A stretch of DNA of 16,704 nucleotides from Nitrospirota bacterium. Lineage in GTDB: Bacteria; Nitrospirota; CAKKRA01; 9FT-COMBO-42-15. Position 1 is the stretch's first letter, and the number at the start of each line of letters is the position of its first letter. A program made the position numbers and the translations under genes. The notes under the pieces were generated by a model. That model was not told the origin of the DNA. It saw only the letters and a program-made list of their open reading frames with translations, and searched no databases. The stretch lies in the NCBI GenBank assembly GCA_016195585.1, contig JACPZJ010000097.1, positions 1-16,704 on the forward strand, in the 5' to 3' direction. This document shows, in pieces, positions 13,336 to 16,704 of this stretch.

Positions 13336-13938
13336 ATGAAAAGATTTTTTTATTCAGCAGCCGTAATATTTTCCATCCTGCTTCTTCTCAGCTCCGATGC
13401 ATTTGCAAAGAAGGAAAAGTTTGTTGAAAGTGATGAGTATAAGGAGAAAAAGGCGCCAACAGGTTTTATAAAAAATTATGAGGGGATGATTGAGGGCAAG
13501 GATATTAAATGGGTCTACTTAAAAGAGGGTGTAAAGTTCGGTAAATATGACAGCGTAAAGATTGAGTCCTTTGAAACCATTGCAAACAAGTCTAATAAGG
13601 ATATTCAAAAAGGTTTGAAGGAAAATTTTGAGACATCCTTCCAGAGGATAGGGAAGAAGGTATCCGGCTCAGGCGCACTGATAATAAAAGGCGCCATGTA
13701 CAAGGTTGATGAATATGATGTCGGGAAGAAGGTCGGAATGAGCTTTATCCCCGGTGCAGGAGGCATCCTCTCCCGGACGCAGGGAAATCCAACTGTCGGC
13801 GTTGAGATTATAATAATTGATGCAGCCACAAAAGAGGAGATCGCAAGGATCAGGCACGAGGCGCAGGACCCGACATTAAACTCTGCCGCAGCAGAGGCGG
13901 CTGATGACATTGCGAATTTTGTAAAGGACAATAAGTAA
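13336..13938 (+). CDS. Secreted protein, DUF4410/DUF3313-like
   Basis: The ATG at 13336 is preferred over the GTG at 13327 because GGAGG then sits 8 nt upstream. The 200-aa product starts MKRFFYSAAVIFSILLLLSS and has a signal peptide cleaved after AFA (about residue 24). There is no lipobox Cys, so it is probably periplasmic rather than a lipoprotein. The mature part has a charged stretch, WVYLKEGVKFGKYDSVKIESF, then ALIIKGAMYKVDEYDVGK and GVEIIIIDAATKEEIARI. This layout recalls DUF4410/DUF3313-type envelope proteins of unknown function. Family assignment is tentative. Confidence 0.78.
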   Translation: MKRFFYSAAVIFSILLLLSSDAFAKKEKFVESDEYKEKKAPTGFIKNYEGMIEGKDIKWVYLKEGVKFGKYDSVKIESFETIANKSNKDIQKGLKENFETSFQRIGKKVSGSGALIIKGAMYKVDEYDVGKKVGMSFIPGAGGILSRTQGNPTVGVEIIIIDAATKEEIARIRHEAQDPTLNSAAAEAADDIANFVKDNK

Positions 13939-13949
13939 AAATATTATCT

Positions 13950-13977
13950 GCAGGGGCGCAAGATATCGCGCCCCTGC
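13950..13977. repeat. GC-rich hairpin after the secreted-protein gene (possible terminator)
   Basis: Perfect 10-bp arms GCAGGGGCGC (13950-13959) and GCGCCCCTGC (13968-13977) with an 8-nt loop. No T tract follows. It resembles the GGGGCG palindrome at 9377-9400. Confidence 0.75.
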
Positions 13978-14001
13978 TAACAAATTGGCCAGATAGAATA
14001 A

Positions 14002-14038
14002 TGTATCCAAAAGTATAAGCCTGTATCCAGAAAGATAA
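14002..14038 (+). repeat. Direct repeat upstream of the sigma-54 promoter (candidate activator site)
   Basis: TGTATCCAAAAGTATAA (14002-14018) and TGTATCCAGAAAGATAA (14022-14038) are near-identical copies 20 bp apart, about two helical turns, roughly 100-130 bp before the -24 element. This is the usual place for a PilR/NtrC-type activator. Confidence 0.55.
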
Positions 14039-14133
14039 CCCCACTACTTAATTAAAAATACCTGCAATATTTCACCGCAAAGAATTATTGATATATTCTG
14101 AATAGTTACATTCTATCCCCTTTTAACTATATC

Positions 14134-14150
14134 TTGGCATACTTCTTGCC
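14134..14150 (+). promoter_or_regulatory. Sigma-54 (-24/-12) promoter of the pseudopilin gene
   Basis: TTGGCATACTTCTTGCC has the GG and GC dinucleotides at the exact 12-bp spacing of TGGCAC-N5-TTGC promoters. Transcription would begin about 45 nt before the ATG. Confidence 0.8.
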
Positions 14151-14206
14151 ATTAAGAACTTCTAAAGATGTTCAAATAATTAAATACCTTTATCAGGAGG
14201 GATGCC

Positions 14207-14716
14207 ATGTTTAATAAAAAGGGATTCACTATTATTGAGTTAATGATCGTACTTGCAATAATAAGCGTTGTTTTAACCATTGCTGTATCTTCAATGGCAA
14301 ATACAGTCCAGCATTTAAGACTGAATAGCGCTGCAGGCGAGCTTATGTCAAATATTAATAGGGCGAGGATGACGGCTATAGCAAGAAACGGGAATTGCGT
14401 GATTTCCTTTAATAAGGCTGAAAACTCCTATATGATTTTTATGGATGATGACAGCAGCGGCTTGGTAAGCTGGCAGAAGGATGAGGCAGAGGATATGCTG
14501 GCATCAAAGGCCATGCCTTCCGGCATAACAATTGCCAAGGCATCTTTCAGCCTCGGGACATCTGCCTTTGGATACAGTGGAAACGGCCTTCCGCTTGGAA
14601 ACAGGATGGGCTCTGTATGCCTTAAAAATGACAAAAACGAATATTATAAACTTTCAGTCTCATGGACAGGGAGGCCAAAACTCTTCAAAAATGTTAAAAA
14701 ATCAGAATGTATCTGA
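14207..14716 (+). CDS. Type IV pilus / type II secretion pseudopilin, GspH/FimT family
   Basis: A 169-aa prepilin. MFNKKG^FTIIELMIVLAI is a class III signal: cleavage after Gly6 by prepilin peptidase, methylatable Phe1, Glu5 of the mature protein, then a hydrophobic helix to about residue 30. LNSAAGELMSNINRARMTAIARNG is the GspH/FimT extended helix, and the C-terminal globular part contains two Cys (CVI... and SVCLK) that may pair, plus a terminal Cys. GspH/FimT minor pilins prime pilus or pseudopilus assembly in the inner membrane. Only this pilin gene is in the window. A CAGGAGG precedes the ATG, and a sigma-54 promoter lies upstream. FimT proteins in some bacteria bind DNA for uptake. Confidence 0.9.
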   Translation: MFNKKGFTIIELMIVLAIISVVLTIAVSSMANTVQHLRLNSAAGELMSNINRARMTAIARNGNCVISFNKAENSYMIFMDDDSSGLVSWQKDEAEDMLASKAMPSGITIAKASFSLGTSAFGYSGNGLPLGNRMGSVCLKNDKNEYYKLSVSWTGRPKLFKNVKKSECI

Positions 14717-14746
14717 TTGACATCCCCGCCTTAATTCGGTTACTAT
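14717..14746 (+). promoter_or_regulatory. Sigma-70 promoter of the Fe-S/DUF3786 gene
   Basis: TTGACA (14717-14722), an 18-nt spacer and TACTAT (14741-14746). The -35 starts right after the pseudopilin stop. The expected start of transcription is only 1-3 nt before the ATG at 14755, and no Shine-Dalgarno is present. Confidence 0.6.
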
Positions 14747-14754
14747 CTTCGTAA

Positions 14755-15588
14755 ATGGCGCTTACTGCAGTAGATATCTACAAAAGGCTTCCACAGACAA
14801 ATTGTGCAAGATGCGGCTCCCCGTCATGTTTTGTCTTTGCCACAAAGGTTGCGCTGAGGCAGGAGGTTATTGAAAAGTGCGTTGTCCTCTCAGAGGCGGA
14901 GTTGAAAGATCTGAAAGTGGTTATTGGCGAGGTGAGGACAGTAATGACCGAGGCAGGCGCGAATGCCTATGCACAGGCAGCAGAGGAGATAAAGGGCCGA
15001 ATAAGGGATATTGATTTTAGAAGACAGGCGAACGGCCTCGGCGCACAGTATTTAAAAGAGGATGATAAAGAATATCTCAGCCTGATCCTTTTAAATCATA
15101 AATATAAGGTCTCAAAGGACGGCGATGTAATTAAGGATGACGGCGGATCACCGACTGCATGGGCAAAGATATTTCTTATTATCTATATAAATATGAGGGG
15201 AGAGGGCGGGATAAAGAATGAGTGGGTCTCCTTTGGAGGCCTGCCAAAGACATTTGCAAAACAGAAATCCTTTAAGGATAATAGCGAAGATGTGCTGGTA
15301 AAAAACTTTTCAGGCAAGAAGACACAGCTTAAAACGGCATGTAATTCCCTCGGCGGGATGGATGTGTCCAGTGAATTCAAATCTGATATGGCATACAGGT
15401 TTTTTGTTCTTCCAAAGATACCCTTTCTCCTTCTCTTCTGGGACGAGATTCCGGAAGAGGGTTTCCCTGCGAGGGTAAAGATATTAATGGACAGGTCTGT
15501 CCTTGCCTTTATTGACATTGAGTCCCTTGTTTTTCTTGCTGAAAGGTTTGCAAGGGAGCTTGTGAAACAAGGGTTCGGGGATTCATAG
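14755..15588 (+). CDS. Fe-S domain plus DUF3786 protein
   Basis: A 277-aa soluble protein. Residues 10-45 match the 4Fe-4S domain found at the N-terminus of corrinoid/CO-dehydrogenase-type proteins (PF04060-like): RLPQTNCARCGSPSCFVFAT with C17, C20, C25 and a distant C42. The rest (SLILLNHKYKVS, GLPKTFAKQKSF, PFLLLFWDEIPEEGFPARVK) is the DUF3786 pattern, known mainly from strict anaerobes and without an established function. It probably binds a cluster and takes part in redox or corrinoid chemistry. The gene has its own promoter and appears leaderless. A repeat-rich stretch and a small Sm-like gene follow. Confidence 0.85.
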   Translation: MALTAVDIYKRLPQTNCARCGSPSCFVFATKVALRQEVIEKCVVLSEAELKDLKVVIGEVRTVMTEAGANAYAQAAEEIKGRIRDIDFRRQANGLGAQYLKEDDKEYLSLILLNHKYKVSKDGDVIKDDGGSPTAWAKIFLIIYINMRGEGGIKNEWVSFGGLPKTFAKQKSFKDNSEDVLVKNFSGKKTQLKTACNSLGGMDVSSEFKSDMAYRFFVLPKIPFLLLFWDEIPEEGFPARVKILMDRSVLAFIDIESLVFLAERFARELVKQGFGDS

Positions 15589-15593
15589 TTAAA

Positions 15594-15662
15594 GAGTTTG
15601 TGAGTTTGAAAGTTTAAGAGTTAAAACTCATCAACTCCACAACTCCTTAACTCTATAACTCA
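15594..15662. repeat. Periodic GAGTT/AACTC imperfect hairpin
   Basis: A left arm built of GAGTTT/AGAGTT words every 8-9 nt (15594-15622) faces a right arm of AACTC words (15627-15662). It sits between the DUF3786 gene and the small Sm-like gene. Confidence 0.65.
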
Positions 15663-15679
15663 TAAGAAAGGAGGCTATC

Positions 15680-15859
15680 ATGTTAATAGATGAGATTGCA
15701 AAATGGACCGGTAAGAAGGTAGAGGTCATGGCCAGTGACATTGCGTATAAGGGAATCCTTATAGAGGTTACCGAGGAGGAGATAAATCTTCAGGGGGAGT
15801 TTCAGTGGATAGCTATTCCAATGGAGAAGGTTACCTCTGTAAGGCCGATCAATCATTAA
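15680..15859 (+). CDS. Small Sm-like (LSm/Hfq-fold-like) protein, 59 aa
   Basis: The ATG at 15680 is preceded by AAGGAGG. The 59-aa product begins MLIDEIAKWTGKKVEVMASD, then YKGILIEVTEEEINLQ, then WIAIPMEKVTSVRPI. The order of an N-terminal helix, KKV.V....Y.G.L..V....I.L and a closing IP.EKV.S.. strand is what an Sm-type five-stranded barrel looks like. A role in RNA binding is possible but not shown by any specific residue. It may simply be a small Sm-fold accessory protein. It is too short for most gene callers' confidence limits, but the start signal and composition are good. It converges on the radical SAM gene 12 nt away. Confidence 0.75.
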   Translation: MLIDEIAKWTGKKVEVMASDIAYKGILIEVTEEEINLQGEFQWIAIPMEKVTSVRPINH

Positions 15860-15871
15860 TAAAACTACCCT

Positions 15872-16704
15872 TTAAACCCCTCTTCTGCTGATGGCATACT
15901 CAAATATCCTCCCTCCTATCCTTAGGATACTATTTAATAAGAGATCAACCGGATAGAGTATGTTGTATCTGCTTGTCAAATAAAGCAGCCTGTCTATCTG
16001 ACGCTGCTTTTTAAATATGCCCTTTAAAATAAACTCAAGGCCCATCTGTCTTATGACCTTCGGAAGGTTAAAGTGATAACTGAACCTGAAAATGATTCTT
16101 GCAAGGCGCGTTGCGCTATAAAAGCGCCTGTTTATCTCCTTTCGTATCCTGTTCAGATCAGATATAGCATAATAATCTGAATAAACAATATTTCTGTCCC
16201 CGATATGATAGTCAGGGAGTTTTTGCATTATGCTGTAAAGCTCTGTCTTTGGATAGCAGAGAAGACGGCCTACACTTATAAAATCCAGTCCTGCCTTTGC
16301 TGCATTATCCGCTATTTTTAGCATGTCTTCTCTCGTTTCTTTATAATTCCCGATGATAAAAAAACCCAAGGCCAGTATATCCGTCTGCTTCACATTCTCA
16401 AATGCCTTAAATATCAGATCAGACCGGTACCCTTTTTTTAACCAGTGGAGGACATCATCATTAAAGCTTTCTATGCCTACGCCGACAGTGAATCCAGCCT
16501 CACCTAATTTTTTTACCACATCAGGCCTTTTGGCCAGCGACTCCACCCTGCATTGGGCCAGAAACTCTTTCTTTATCCCCTCCCTCTTGAGGGCATCACA
16601 TAGTTTATCCATCCTGTCCATATCGTGAAATACATTGTTGTCTGTGAAGAAGACGATCTCTGTATCCTTGTCCATTGTCTTTATTTCTTCTATTATAGAG
16701 TCCA
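15872..16704 (-). CDS. Radical SAM protein, C-terminal part (runs off the right edge)
   Basis: The frame is open to the window edge with no stop (IIEEIKT precedes the Met at 16675), so the gene starts outside and that Met is internal. The visible 277 residues include EIVFFTDNNVF, FLAQCRVESLAKRPDVVKKL, GFTVGVGIESFNDDVLHWL and GFFIIGNYKETREDM, which are the later strands of the radical SAM barrel in the Elp3/MiaB-type family (usually with an N-terminal B12-binding domain). The CxxxCxxC motif would be beyond the edge. The C-terminal part is basic and helical (FKKQRQIDRLLYLTSR). The substrate cannot be inferred. Confidence 0.88.
   Translation of the reverse strand, partial: DSIIEEIKTMDKDTEIVFFTDNNVFHDMDRMDKLCDALKREGIKKEFLAQCRVESLAKRPDVVKKLGEAGFTVGVGIESFNDDVLHWLKKGYRSDLIFKAFENVKQTDILALGFFIIGNYKETREDMLKIADNAAKAGLDFISVGRLLCYPKTELYSIMQKLPDYHIGDRNIVYSDYYAISDLNRIRKEINRRFYSATRLARIIFRFSYHFNLPKVIRQMGLEFILKGIFKKQRQIDRLLYLTSRYNILYPVDLLLNSILRIGGRIFEYAISRRGV

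Overview
The window looks like a chromosomal stretch from a Gram-negative, probably anaerobic bacterium of the Nitrospirota/Desulfobacterota kind. This is inference from gene content: the ihfA - merR-type regulator - tRNA-Pro - surE order, a COG2509-type FAD dehydrogenase next to pcm, an Fe-S/DUF3786 protein, a ComFB-domain protein, a sigma-54 pilin-type promoter and a radical SAM gene. No ribosomal marker is present, so the phylum is not fixed.

Region 1 (1 to about 4.7 kb) is accessory DNA. It holds a small minus-strand gene pair at the left edge (the second member frameshifted), a secreted nuclease gene (SNase plus lamin-tail domain) with a 1-bp frameshift, a compact and clearly A/T-rich type II restriction-modification module (controller protein, MunI-like endonuclease, convergent MT-A70-type adenine methyltransferase), and a nucleotidyltransferase gene split into three frames and followed by a small partner gene. 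The R-M module is the most striking system here. A 17-bp operator is repeated identically at the controller and methyltransferase promoters. The methyltransferase promoter has a perfect -35 and the controller promoter has none. Imperfect inverted repeats bracket the module. All four frame disruptions in this region fall in homopolymer runs.

Region 2 (4.7 to 9.1 kb) is housekeeping: a SAM methyltransferase, ihfA behind a good sigma-70 promoter, a MerR-type regulator whose stop codon lies inside a tRNA-Pro(GGG) gene, a terminator, a C-terminally shortened surE, an FAD dehydrogenase and pcm, the last two overlapping by ATGA.

Region 3 (9.1 to 12.9 kb) starts with a dense cluster of hairpins and repeats. 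It continues with a GAF-GGDEF diguanylate cyclase, a CATTGCGAGC-type intergenic palindrome, and the cysS-rlmB pair (ATGA overlap) closed by a terminator.

Region 4 (12.9 to 16.7 kb) holds a ComFB-domain protein with its own sigma-70 promoter, a secreted protein, a GspH/FimT-type pseudopilin behind a sigma-54 promoter with direct repeats upstream, an Fe-S/DUF3786 protein that may be leaderless, a small Sm-like protein, and the 3' part of a radical SAM gene running off the right edge. The diguanylate cyclase, the ComFB protein (a family with c-di-GMP-binding members) and the pseudopilin suggest a local c-di-GMP/type IV pilus theme, which is inference.
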